Made by a program: the position numbers and the translations under genes. The notes below the pieces were generated by a model. It saw only the letters and a program-made list of their open reading frames with translations. It searched no databases and was not told where the DNA came from. Below, one piece after another: positions 8,526 through 16,766 of a stretch of 64,000 nucleotides of DNA; positions within the stretch are counted from its first letter, which is position 1; each line of letters begins with the position of its first letter. Source of the stretch: CAXWPM01 sp965206125 (GTDB taxonomy: Bacteria > Acidobacteriota > Terriglobia > 20CM-2-55-15); assembly GCA_965206125.1 (NCBI GenBank), contig CBDBIN010000044.1:248001-312000 (forward strand), read 5' to 3'.

Positions 8526-10376
8526 GGACTGTCACTAGCTGTCTACCGTCTTAGAACTTCCACTTCACGCTGAGGCGCATGATCCGCGGCGGCAGAATGC
8601 GTTCCGGTTCCAGGTACCGCGAGCCATGACGCTCCCGAATCCTGGTAACCAGGTTGGAATTCATCGAATTGAACAGATCGAGGTTCGCCTCGATCGTGTG
8701 GCGATCGTTGACCTGGAACTCCTTCGATACCCGCTGATCCCAGATCGTCACGAACGGCAGCCGTGAGACTTGCCTTTCGGGGATGATGGTCTGGGTGCTC
8801 CGCAATGCGTTGCGGAGACGAACCTCCCGCCAGACCCAGTTCTCGCTCTGTCCCAGAATCGACGTGGAGTACTGCAAGCCGAACGGCAACTCGTAGACTG
8901 CGTTGATCTTGACCGACTTGTTCCACTCGTTGTTCTGGTTCGCGTAGTTGTAAAGCAGCGAGTTCGGGTTCGTCGGGTTGTTGGCCCGAATCTTCCGCAG
9001 GTTCGTACCCAGAGAAACCATGAACGACCAACCGTCCGAGAACTGCTTGTTCAACGTGAACTCGTAGCCGTGGTAGTGGTCGTTGCCCTCGTTCGGGCCC
9101 GACTGGACGTAGGTCGTGAATTGGTCCCCGAAGAACGGATGGCTCCGAGGAACCGACCAGGTTTCGACCGTGCCGTCGTCGGCGGTCCCGGCGATGTTGT
9201 CCCGACCCGGGTCCGGCCCATACCGCACGTCCGTGTAGGCTGAGAACGGCAGGTTATCGCTGATCGTCTTCTGGTTGTTGTAGTCCACCTTCCGGACCGT
9301 GTTGAACCGGAAGCTGTAGTCGCGGCTGATACCGAGGTCGACACCCACCGTGAACTCTTCGGTCCAGGCGGCTCCCAGGTCATTCGCGAATGACCGGGTG
9401 ACATTACCGGCGCCGCCGCTTTGAGCCTCAAACTCCGGATCGTCCGCGTTGCCGAAGATACCGTCCGGACCGTTATTGGGAACGAACGGAATCGTGCCGT
9501 CCCACGTGTAGGTCCAGGTCGTCGTTCCCGACGGGTTCGCGCTGCTGGCGGTCCTGCCCGGCGACTGTCCGCCACCCGAATCCGAGCCGGCATACTGGCC
9601 GTAGCTCGCCTTCAACGCCACCCGGCCTTCGCCGGTGATGTCATAGACGAACGACACGCGCGGTACGATCGAGTTGTAGACCGGGAACTGATCCGGCCCC
9701 TGCGCTGGGAAAATCCTCGCCGTCGCGAACGGTCCCACGCCGCTGTTGCCCTGCTCGGGCAGCCAGGAGGTGTACCGGTCCCACCGCACGCCGAAGCTTA
9801 TCGTCAGGTTCTGGTTGATCGTGACCTTGTCGTTTAAGAACCACGAGTCGTAGCTTTCGCCGTTCTTCGAGAAGTTCGGATAGTCATAGATGCGGACATC
9901 ATCCGGGTTCAGGAAGAACATACCCATAGCTTCTTCAGCGTCGGTCGACCGGTATCGGTAGAACTGCTGGTTCCGGTACCCGACCTGGTCCGTGGCGCTC
10001 GAATAGCCCCACGTGCCGTGGTAGCCGGTCTTCAGCTCGTGCGACGTACTGCCCAGATCGCCGAACTTGCTGAAGTTGAAGTTCCACTGCCACCGCACCG
10101 GGCGGCGGTTCGTCTCGAGATATCCACCCCGGATCTCTCCCGAGTTCCGGTCCTGGATCGACACGTCCGACGTCCACGGAATCGACGGCCACCAGTACCC
10201 GCCACGGCTCACCTGGACGTCCAGGGTCGTCGTCGGGCTGGCGATGTAGGTCCATTTCAGCATCGGACCCACTGCAGACCAGGAGTCCTGGTTCTGCGTC
10301 GACAGCAGCGGCCGTGTGCGGCTTCCACCGCGGTAGGGCTGCCACTTCCGACCGAACTGCACCATGGTTTCCAGCT
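8497..10376. repeat. Segmental duplication, copy 1
   Basis: About 1.88 kb repeated at 11905-13784 with a constant offset of 3408. I saw only three base differences (near 9380, 9450 and 10316). It covers the terminator and the C-terminal two thirds of the receptor. One edge lies in the A-rich tract beside the terminator; the other is where the IS6-type element cuts copy 2. Confidence 0.9.
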
Positions 10377-11427
10377 TGTTGTTGTCGGTCAGCTGCCACG
10401 TCAGCTTGATCGTCGGGTCCCGCAGGATCGTGTAGAACTCTGCCGGGGGTCCCGTCTCCGCATCTTGCCCGTCCCGGTTATCGATGAAACCCGGGATCAA
10501 CCGTCCGCCGTAGCCGTGGCGGTCGGTGAAGTAGAACCAGAATTTGTCCTTGACCAACGGTCCGCCGATCTCACCGTAGTAGTCGGTGTATTTCGTGAAC
10601 GCGTTGGGCGACGGGCTGAAGCCCCGGTCCAGCAGGTCCTGGTCGATGTTCTTGGACTGGAAGCTGGAATCGGACCACTCCGCGGCCAGTTGGCCGTGGA
10701 AGTCGTTACCACCACTCTTCACCACGAACGTCAGGCTCGTGCCCGCGGCCGACTGCTCGGCGCTCTTGGCGGCTGTCGCCACCTGCACCTCTTCGAACGC
10801 CCCGTAATCTTCGTAGTGCTGGTCCCAGACCATCCCGTCGATGACCACCTGCGCGTCGCCGCTCTTGCCGAACGCCTGGCCACCGGGCGAAGAGCCCGTA
10901 CCGAAGCTCGACCCGCCGATGTCATAACTGGTCGCAAACACGCCCGGCATCATCATCATGACACCGCGCAGGCTCCGGCTGTAGGGAAGCTCTTCGAACT
11001 CCTGCGTGCTGAAGTTTACCGCCACCAACGCCTGCTCCAAATCGATCGTCGGCTCCTGGCTCAGCACGGTGATCGTCTCGGCCACCGTCGCCACTTCCAG
11101 TTCCCCGTTGACCGTCGCCGTCGCGCCCAACTGCACGCGGACGCCTTCGATGTTCAGGGTCTTGAAGCCCGGCAGGCTGAACGTCACGGTGTACTCACCG
11201 AACGCCAGCTGTGTGAAACGATAGCTGCCGGATTCATTGGTGATCGCCATCCGGGAGCCGCCGATCAGGGCCGGACTGGCCACGCTGACCTCCACACCCG
11301 GGATCAAAGCACCCGAACTGTCCATCGCGCGACCTGTAATCGTACTGGTCGTCTGTGCGAGTCCCGGCACTGACAGCGCCAGAACCAGCACGAGGACAGC
11401 AAATAGATTTCCTCTCGAAAGGTTCAT
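8551..11427 (-). CDS. TonB-dependent receptor, carboxypeptidase-regulatory type (Oar-like)
   Basis: Outer-membrane beta-barrel receptor of 958 aa for uptake of an unknown ligand. It has a signal peptide (residues 1-25, ending GLAQ), then a carboxypeptidase-regulatory-like beta domain (TSTITGRAMDSSGALIPGVEV), a plug domain, a long barrel and the C-terminal Phe (LSVKWKF) expected for outer-membrane insertion. The ATG at 11427 is chosen because the signal peptide starts there and ACGGAGG lies just upstream. The frame reaches back to 11484 without a better start. Its 3' two thirds are duplicated downstream. Confidence 0.9.
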   Translation of the reverse strand: MNLSRGNLFAVLVLVLALSVPGLAQTTSTITGRAMDSSGALIPGVEVSVASPALIGGSRMAITNESGSYRFTQLAFGEYTVTFSLPGFKTLNIEGVRVQLGATATVNGELEVATVAETITVLSQEPTIDLEQALVAVNFSTQEFEELPYSRSLRGVMMMMPGVFATSYDIGGSSFGTGSSPGGQAFGKSGDAQVVIDGMVWDQHYEDYGAFEEVQVATAAKSAEQSAAGTSLTFVVKSGGNDFHGQLAAEWSDSSFQSKNIDQDLLDRGFSPSPNAFTKYTDYYGEIGGPLVKDKFWFYFTDRHGYGGRLIPGFIDNRDGQDAETGPPAEFYTILRDPTIKLTWQLTDNNKLETMVQFGRKWQPYRGGSRTRPLLSTQNQDSWSAVGPMLKWTYIASPTTTLDVQVSRGGYWWPSIPWTSDVSIQDRNSGEIRGGYLETNRRPVRWQWNFNFSKFGDLGSTSHELKTGYHGTWGYSSATDQVGYRNQQFYRYRSTDAEEAMGMFFLNPDDVRIYDYPNFSKNGESYDSWFLNDKVTINQNLTISFGVRWDRYTSWLPEQGNSGVGPFATARIFPAQGPDQFPVYNSIVPRVSFVYDITGEGRVALKASYGQYAGSDSGGGQSPGRTASSANPSGTTTWTYTWDGTIPFVPNNGPDGIFGNADDPEFEAQSGGAGNVTRSFANDLGAAWTEEFTVGVDLGISRDYSFRFNTVRKVDYNNQKTISDNLPFSAYTDVRYGPDPGRDNIAGTADDGTVETWSVPRSHPFFGDQFTTYVQSGPNEGNDHYHGYEFTLNKQFSDGWSFMVSLGTNLRKIRANNPTNPNSLLYNYANQNNEWNKSVKINAVYELPFGLQYSTSILGQSENWVWREVRLRNALRSTQTIIPERQVSRLPFVTIWDQRVSKEFQVNDRHTIEANLDLFNSMNSNLVTRIRERHGSRYLEPERILPPRIMRLSVKWKF

Positions 11428-11556
11428 TGGACCTCCGTTAACACAAGAAATGCCGCGTGCACATATGTAGCATGTGCGCTGCATACATTGACCGCCAGCG
11501 ACATTTCGTCATCAACTAGGTCGGCTAAATGGGCGCCAGACCTAGCGTTATGTCGA

Positions 11557-11619
11557 ATACCCTACGTGGGTATCGTATTTGGTCTCCTTTGTATACAGCT
11601 TACATGTGATGAACTGCAA
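11557..11619 (-). promoter_or_regulatory. Candidate promoter and operator-like dyad of the TonB receptor
   Basis: On the - strand TTGCAG (11619-11614) and TATACA (11595-11590) are 18 nt apart, a plausible sigma-70-like promoter giving a leader of roughly 155 nt. Just downstream lies the dyad ATACCC-TACGT-GGGTAT (11557-11573). Either element may be chance. No other gene lies between 11428 and 11958. Confidence 0.35.
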
Positions 11620-11765
11620 GCCTTTTTGCCGGTTAATTACTGCGTGGGGGGACCGGCTCGGCGCTCAAGTACGCTTAGCCTGTTTATTATCAATATATTA
11701 GATGACTTTTGGGGCATCAACGACGACCCTGGCACGGTATTTGAGATTGTTAAGGGCGAAGGCTA

Positions 11766-11856
11766 CAGAACCGGGAGCGGTAGCGACCGGGTGGCCTACC
11801 GGCCCGGCCGGCAGAGTCGGCAGTAAGAGACCCGGTCGCTCCCGCTTCCGGTTCTG
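11766..11856. repeat. REP-like long palindrome
   Basis: CAGAACC (11766-11772) pairs with GGTTCTG (11850-11856), and the inner arms GGGAGCGGTAGCGACCGGGT and ACCCGGTCGCTCCCGCTTCC are near-complementary. It has the same core as the 40-bp array at 8339. Both lie on the same side of a TonB receptor copy. Confidence 0.75.
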
Positions 11857-11904
11857 TTGGGAATGTGGGGTCCAGCTCATGTTACTGAAGAGAGTTGCGG
11901 GCAA

Positions 11905-13784
11905 AAAAAGGGCGGCCTCGGGAGGCCGCCCTTGGACTGTCACTAGCTGTCTACCGTCTTAGAACTTCCACTTCACGCTGAGGCGCATGATCCGCGGCGG
12001 CAGAATGCGTTCCGGTTCCAGGTACCGCGAGCCATGACGCTCCCGAATCCTGGTAACCAGGTTGGAATTCATCGAATTGAACAGATCGAGGTTCGCCTCG
12101 ATCGTGTGGCGATCGTTGACCTGGAACTCCTTCGATACCCGCTGATCCCAGATCGTCACGAACGGCAGCCGTGAGACTTGCCTTTCGGGGATGATGGTCT
12201 GGGTGCTCCGCAATGCGTTGCGGAGACGAACCTCCCGCCAGACCCAGTTCTCGCTCTGTCCCAGAATCGACGTGGAGTACTGCAAGCCGAACGGCAACTC
12301 GTAGACTGCGTTGATCTTGACCGACTTGTTCCACTCGTTGTTCTGGTTCGCGTAGTTGTAAAGCAGCGAGTTCGGGTTCGTCGGGTTGTTGGCCCGAATC
12401 TTCCGCAGGTTCGTACCCAGAGAAACCATGAACGACCAACCGTCCGAGAACTGCTTGTTCAACGTGAACTCGTAGCCGTGGTAGTGGTCGTTGCCCTCGT
12501 TCGGGCCCGACTGGACGTAGGTCGTGAATTGGTCCCCGAAGAACGGATGGCTCCGAGGAACCGACCAGGTTTCGACCGTGCCGTCGTCGGCGGTCCCGGC
12601 GATGTTGTCCCGACCCGGGTCCGGCCCATACCGCACGTCCGTGTAGGCTGAGAACGGCAGGTTATCGCTGATCGTCTTCTGGTTGTTGTAGTCCACCTTC
12701 CGGACCGTGTTGAACCGGAAGCTGTAGTCGCGGCTGATACCGAGGTCGACACCCACCGTGAACTCTTCGGTCCAGGCGGCTCCCCGGTCATTCGCGAATG
12801 ACCGGGTGACATTACCGGCGCCGCCGCTTTGAGCCTCAAACTCCGGATCGTCCGCGTTGCCGAAGATGCCGTCCGGACCGTTATTGGGAACGAACGGAAT
12901 CGTGCCGTCCCACGTGTAGGTCCAGGTCGTCGTTCCCGACGGGTTCGCGCTGCTGGCGGTCCTGCCCGGCGACTGTCCGCCACCCGAATCCGAGCCGGCA
13001 TACTGGCCGTAGCTCGCCTTCAACGCCACCCGGCCTTCGCCGGTGATGTCATAGACGAACGACACGCGCGGTACGATCGAGTTGTAGACCGGGAACTGAT
13101 CCGGCCCCTGCGCTGGGAAAATCCTCGCCGTCGCGAACGGTCCCACGCCGCTGTTGCCCTGCTCGGGCAGCCAGGAGGTGTACCGGTCCCACCGCACGCC
13201 GAAGCTTATCGTCAGGTTCTGGTTGATCGTGACCTTGTCGTTTAAGAACCACGAGTCGTAGCTTTCGCCGTTCTTCGAGAAGTTCGGATAGTCATAGATG
13301 CGGACATCATCCGGGTTCAGGAAGAACATACCCATAGCTTCTTCAGCGTCGGTCGACCGGTATCGGTAGAACTGCTGGTTCCGGTACCCGACCTGGTCCG
13401 TGGCGCTCGAATAGCCCCACGTGCCGTGGTAGCCGGTCTTCAGCTCGTGCGACGTACTGCCCAGATCGCCGAACTTGCTGAAGTTGAAGTTCCACTGCCA
13501 CCGCACCGGGCGGCGGTTCGTCTCGAGATATCCACCCCGGATCTCTCCCGAGTTCCGGTCCTGGATCGACACGTCCGACGTCCACGGAATCGACGGCCAC
13601 CAGTACCCGCCACGGCTCACCTGGACGTCCAGGGTCGTCGTCGGGCTGGCGATGTAGGTCCATTTCAGCATCGGACCCACTGCAGACCAGGAGTCCTGGT
13701 TCTGCGTCGACAGCAGCGGCCATGTGCGGCTTCCACCGCGGTAGGGCTGCCACTTCCGACCGAACTGCACCATGGTTTCCAGCT
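11905..13784. repeat. Segmental duplication, copy 2
   Basis: Nearly identical to 8497-10376 (see copy 1), including the terminator hairpin at 11908-11933. It ends exactly one base before the terminal repeat of the IS6-type element, so the IS defines this edge. Confidence 0.9.
11959..13784 (-). pseudogene. Truncated TonB receptor, copy 2
   Basis: The C-terminal 608 codons of the receptor duplicated from the gene ending at 8551. The signal peptide, carboxypeptidase-regulatory domain and plug are missing because an IS6-type element sits at the 5' side. Two amino-acid changes against copy 1 were noticed (Leu to Arg in SFAND-x-GAAW and Arg to Trp in GGSRT-x-PLL). Without export signal and plug it cannot work as a receptor. 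It could still recombine with copy 1. Confidence 0.9.
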
Positions 13785-13785
13785 G

Positions 13786-14612
13786 GGTTCTGGTGCAGAC
13801 AGCCCAAGGGAATTGGCGATAATGGGATATGGCGCATCGCAAAACGAAACGGAATCCTCTATTTGCCGGACGTTGGTTCGAAGACGACATCATTCTCCTC
13901 TGCCTTCGCTGGTATTTTCGCTTCAAACTCAGCTACCGGGATTTGGTCGTGATTCTTGGTGAGCGGGGCTTGTCGATTTCGCACACCACAATCTTGCGTT
14001 GGGTGGTTCGCTATGCCGAAACGTGCGAAAAGCGATGGCACCGGTTCGAGCGGCCAGTGGGTGGAAGCTGGCGGGTCGATGAGACGTTCATCAAGGTTCG
14101 AGGCCAGTGGATGTATCTGTACCGCGCCGTGGACGGACAAGGCAACACCGTGGAGTTCTATCTGAGTCGAACACGCGGCATTGCGGCGGCGAAGGCATTC
14201 TTTCGCAAGGCACTGAAGCATCATCCGGAGCCGCACAGTATCACCTTGGATGGCCACCAGCCGAGCCATAGCGCCCTGCGGCGCATGGGAATGAACGGTG
14301 AGTTCAACTTCCGGGGCCAGAACGCAGTGAAGATTCGTTGCTGCCAATACCTGAACAACGTGGTGGAGCAGGACCACCGCCGGGTGAAGGGGCGATTGCG
14401 GCCGATGTTGGGATTCAAGACATTCTACAATGCGCGGCGCGTGATCATCGGGATCGAGCTGGCACAGAAGATTCAGAAAGACCAGTTCGCAATTCCGATC
14501 ACATTGCGGTCGAATCCCGCAGTGCTCTGGCGCTACGTCATGGCCGGATAGTCCACGTCGCGACAGTGCGCTCCTAGTTTATCACTCCGACGATCCTATC
14601 TGCACCAGAACC
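13786..14612 (+). mobile_element. IS6-family element A (intact)
   Basis: 827 bp bounded by 14-bp perfect inverted repeats: GGTTCTGGTGCAGA at 13786 and its complement ending at 14612. Flanking octamers differ (TCCAGCTG versus GACGCGGC), so there is no target duplication, as expected after replicative deletion or recombination. Copies C (31461, degenerate) and D (40423, intact and inverted) share these ends. Confidence 0.9.
13829..14551 (+). CDS. IS6-family transposase
   Basis: A 240-aa DDE transposase catalysing replicative transposition. The catalytic triad is visible as Asp84 (RVDETFIK), Asp141 (TLDGH) and Glu180 (VVEQDHRRVKG), with an N-terminal helix-turn-helix (LSISHTTILRWV). Length and motifs match the IS6 family and no disruption is seen. 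It is almost identical to the product at 40485-41207 (-). Confidence 0.93.
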   Translation: MAHRKTKRNPLFAGRWFEDDIILLCLRWYFRFKLSYRDLVVILGERGLSISHTTILRWVVRYAETCEKRWHRFERPVGGSWRVDETFIKVRGQWMYLYRAVDGQGNTVEFYLSRTRGIAAAKAFFRKALKHHPEPHSITLDGHQPSHSALRRMGMNGEFNFRGQNAVKIRCCQYLNNVVEQDHRRVKGRLRPMLGFKTFYNARRVIIGIELAQKIQKDQFAIPITLRSNPAVLWRYVMAG

Positions 14613-14922
14613 GACGCGGCCGCCAGCCTCGAAGAAGGTTTGGACGAGCTGTTTACCAGCAATCGGCTTGAGCTCTCGTCTTCGCTACGACGCTGCCTGG
14701 GGACGACGAACATCATCGACAGTTCCCACTCCGGAATCCGTATCCGAACCCGTCGGGTCGGTCGATGGCGGAACGGCCAGATGGTGCTACGATGGGCCGC
14801 CTCGGCTTTCCTGGCTACCGAAAAGAGCTTCCGTTGAATCCAGAGCTATCGTGATCTCTGGATGCTTCAGGCCAAGCTCAATGAAGCGGTCACCGGCGAC
14901 GACAAATCCACGGTGGCTTAAC
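14613..14922 (+). pseudogene. IS256-like (mutator) transposase C-terminal remnant
   Basis: The frame from 14613 gives the tail of a mutator-type transposase: EEGLDELFTSNRLELS, CLGTTNIIDS (family consensus TTN-x-x-ES), then VGRWRNGQMVLRW. A TGA after KSFR interrupts it, with the conserved tail continuing (IQSYRDLWMLQAKL) to a stop at 14922. The N-terminal part was removed at the IS6 boundary. It is a decayed fragment unlike the two intact IS256 elements here. Confidence 0.65.
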
Positions 14923-14953
14923 TGATGACCCGAACCGCCATCGAAAGTTTCAA

Positions 14954-15083
14954 CTAGCAGCCTGTCGGACTTTCGGCGTAAGCCCTTTGTTTACAACACG
15001 GGGTCTTTTCGGAACGAAATTTTAAGTGCAATAATATCAATGAGATGGGTGAATCAGCTATCCCTAGTCCGACAGGCTGCTAG
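14954..15083. mobile_element. 130-bp MITE-like element
   Basis: Perfect 18-bp terminal inverted repeats, CTAGCAGCCTGTCGGACT at 14954-14971 and its complement at 15066-15083, enclose about 94 bp of AT-rich non-coding DNA. The outer CTAG may be a palindromic target. There is no transposase inside, so it would need a trans-acting partner, and none with these ends was seen in the window. Confidence 0.8.
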
Positions 15084-15273
15084 TGTAGTCCGCCACAATT
15101 AACGTAACGGCTCTGGCTGTCCCATTTCTGATCATATATGAGGAAAATAATGACCATTAGATCGGAAATCCCTGTGCGGAAGGAACTCGGACGGCTTGGC
15201 CGAAGCCGCAGTGTGTCGGTCTGGCTCGGGGAACGATCCGAATAAGGTACAGTCTGTTAGACGGGGACCACTA
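15082..15273 (+). mobile_element. Internally deleted IS630 derivative
   Basis: Both ends match the full IS630 element at 39244-40398: TAGTGTAGTCCG at the left (as at its 40398 end) and ACAGTCTGT-x-x-GACGGGGACCACTA at the right (as at its 39244 end). Inside, 15138-15245 encodes 35 codons aligning with the transposase N-terminus (MRK start, then VRKEL, GRSRS, ERS) before a stop. About 190 bp survive of 1155. It abuts the MITE at a shared CTAG, which contains the TA target IS630 elements use. Confidence 0.75.
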
Positions 15274-15501
15274 GGTTCGAGACAGCTTCACTCTGGGTGG
15301 CGGACATACGCTCTGTGCGAGAGGTTCTTCGTCACCCTGGAATGTGAAATTCTCGACTGGAACAGTTTCCGCTCTTATACCGAATCGCGGATGGCGATGA
15401 TTGACTTCATCGAGGAATGGTACAATCCTTAACATCGGCACTCGTCGCTGGACTGGCTGGCGCTCCCCTGCTCCGAGCAGCGGTTCAACACTTGGATTGA
15501 A
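15274..15501 (+). pseudogene. IS3-family OrfB C-terminal remnant
   Basis: Reading from about 15310 gives LCERFFVTLECEILDWNSF, MAMIDFIEEWYNP, then a TAA where a coding triplet is expected, then HRHSSLDWL, matching the C-terminus of IS3-family transposases (F-I-E-x-W-Y-N-x-x-R-x-H-S-x-L). An internal stop and the missing N-terminal part show it is dead. Between 15502 and 15640 there is a short OrfA-like stretch (NELYQQIG), another IS3 scrap. Confidence 0.7.
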
Positions 15502-15645
15502 ACCCAACTCGGAGATCTTCTTCTAAACAAAAATAAAATGGTAGGGCGCAGGCCAGCGAAGCCGATGAACAGGTCCGGAATGAACTGTACCAACAGATCG
15601 GCTGGCCGGGAAAAGCAGGGTAAGAGTTTGGTAGGGAGGACTCAG

Positions 15646-16314
15646 GTGGCCGACACAGCAGATGCACATGCGAGTTTGGTAAGCGCAAAAGCGGATTGGC
15701 GGGGCCTGTTGGAGTGTGGCTCTCGACGAGTGTTTCCAGATGGGAATCAACTCTTTGCCCAAGAGGAGACCGCTGATGATGTCTTCCTGATCCAAGAGGG
15801 TGGCGTGAAACTCGTCGTGACGGTGGCCAAGGGGACACAGATGATCTTGGGGCTACGCTGGGCGGGGTGGTTCCTCGGCGCACCTTCCGTGATAGCCGGG
15901 CAGACGTATCCTGCGACAGCGATTACGCTGACCCGGTGCATTGTGCTACGCATCTCGGCCACTGATTTTTTGGGCCTGCTGGCCTCCGATACCAGTTTGG
16001 CGCGGCACATTGAGCAGCTTCACAGCAAGGAAATCCTCGAACAGGCGCATCGGATCAGCGGTCTTGGTTGCACCGGGGCAAAGGAGCGGACCCTTCGGCT
16101 TCTGCGAGAGTTCCTGCCTACCAGATCGCTTTACGGCAAGACGAATCGGATCCAGATAAAGGTACCGCTTAGTCAAAAGGACCTTGCTGATATGGTGCCG
16201 ACCAGCCCTTCTTACCTGAGTCGGATCATCGCTGAACTCCAGACCGAAGGCATCTTGGAGCTCGATGGTGGACGGATGTTTGTCTCTGAACCCGACCGCC
16301 TGTTACTTCGATAG
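15646..16314 (+). CDS. Crp/Fnr-family transcriptional regulator
   Basis: A 222-aa cytoplasmic DNA-binding regulator. Residues about 20-115 form the cyclic-nucleotide-binding-type beta-barrel (VFPDGNQLFAQEE, DVFLIQEGGVKLVV). Residues about 165-215 form the winged helix-turn-helix (LSQKDLADMVPTSPSYLSRI). No Cys cluster for an Fnr-type iron-sulfur centre is seen near the N-terminus. The GTG at 15646 is chosen because GGGAGGA precedes it at good spacing. The longer frame from 15538 runs through IS3 debris. The orphan permease downstream may be its target. Confidence 0.85.
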   Translation: MADTADAHASLVSAKADWRGLLECGSRRVFPDGNQLFAQEETADDVFLIQEGGVKLVVTVAKGTQMILGLRWAGWFLGAPSVIAGQTYPATAITLTRCIVLRISATDFLGLLASDTSLARHIEQLHSKEILEQAHRISGLGCTGAKERTLRLLREFLPTRSLYGKTNRIQIKVPLSQKDLADMVPTSPSYLSRIIAELQTEGILELDGGRMFVSEPDRLLLR

Positions 16315-16462
16315 ATCATAAAAAGGAAAACGAAAGACCCCATAAACTGCTTATTTCCTTGTTTCTTCTATTCCAAATCCAATAACCGGAGGTTGAAATA
16401 TGACGAATTCGGACATGTGAGATTGCAATGACCGTCTCGAACGACCGTGATACACAAATTGG

Positions 16463-16509
16463 TTGATCAATGACAATTAAACCTCCCGGGCGTATTGTCG
16501 CAATACGCC
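16463..16509. promoter_or_regulatory. Two palindromes between regulator and permease
   Basis: TTGATCAA (16463-16470) and the 9-bp dyad GGCGTATTG-TCG-CAATACGCC (16489-16509) lie in the 307-bp gap between the Crp/Fnr gene and the permease start. They could be sites for this regulator; the second could also be a transcript hairpin. No gene was seen in 16315-16621. Confidence 0.4.
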
Positions 16510-16621
16510 GGGAAAAATGATTGATGCTGGACATGGGTGGTGATATGCACTCCGAGCCAACGGCACGGTGGTTTCCAGGGGCGGGTCCGTTGTCCACATC
16601 ATCTCAGGTTTCGGACGAAAT

Positions 16622-16766
16622 ATGAGACGCTACTTTCGCCGGCTGATGCCCCTCGAACTATTGGCCGGAGAGCTAGCCTACTCCCTGCGGATACTTCGCA
16701 AGAACGGAGGGGTCACGTTTGTAGCGGTCGTCATGCTCGCACTTGGGATTGGCGCTAACACCGCGA
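16622..16766 (+). pseudogene. Orphan MacB/FtsX-type permease, 5' fragment
   Basis: First 48 codons of a permease of the acidobacterial duplicated orphan permease kind: a short basic start, then LAYSLRILRKN and the first membrane helix ending ALGIGANTA. An IS256 element follows. Removing the IS and one copy of the 9-bp target duplication joins ANTA to IFSV in frame with the fragment at 18155. No clear ribosome site precedes the ATG at 16622; the frame is open back to 16568. Confidence 0.8.

Noticed and set aside
10018..11373. 451-aa open frame on the + strand opposite the TonB receptor
   Set aside because: It is Arg/His/Val-rich antisense shadow of a well-supported receptor gene, with no motif or ribosome site.
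14613..14922. In-frame TGA in the IS256-like remnant as another selenocysteine codon
   Set aside because: It is in a truncated, decayed transposase, not at a redox residue, and without a G-loop hairpin worth noting.
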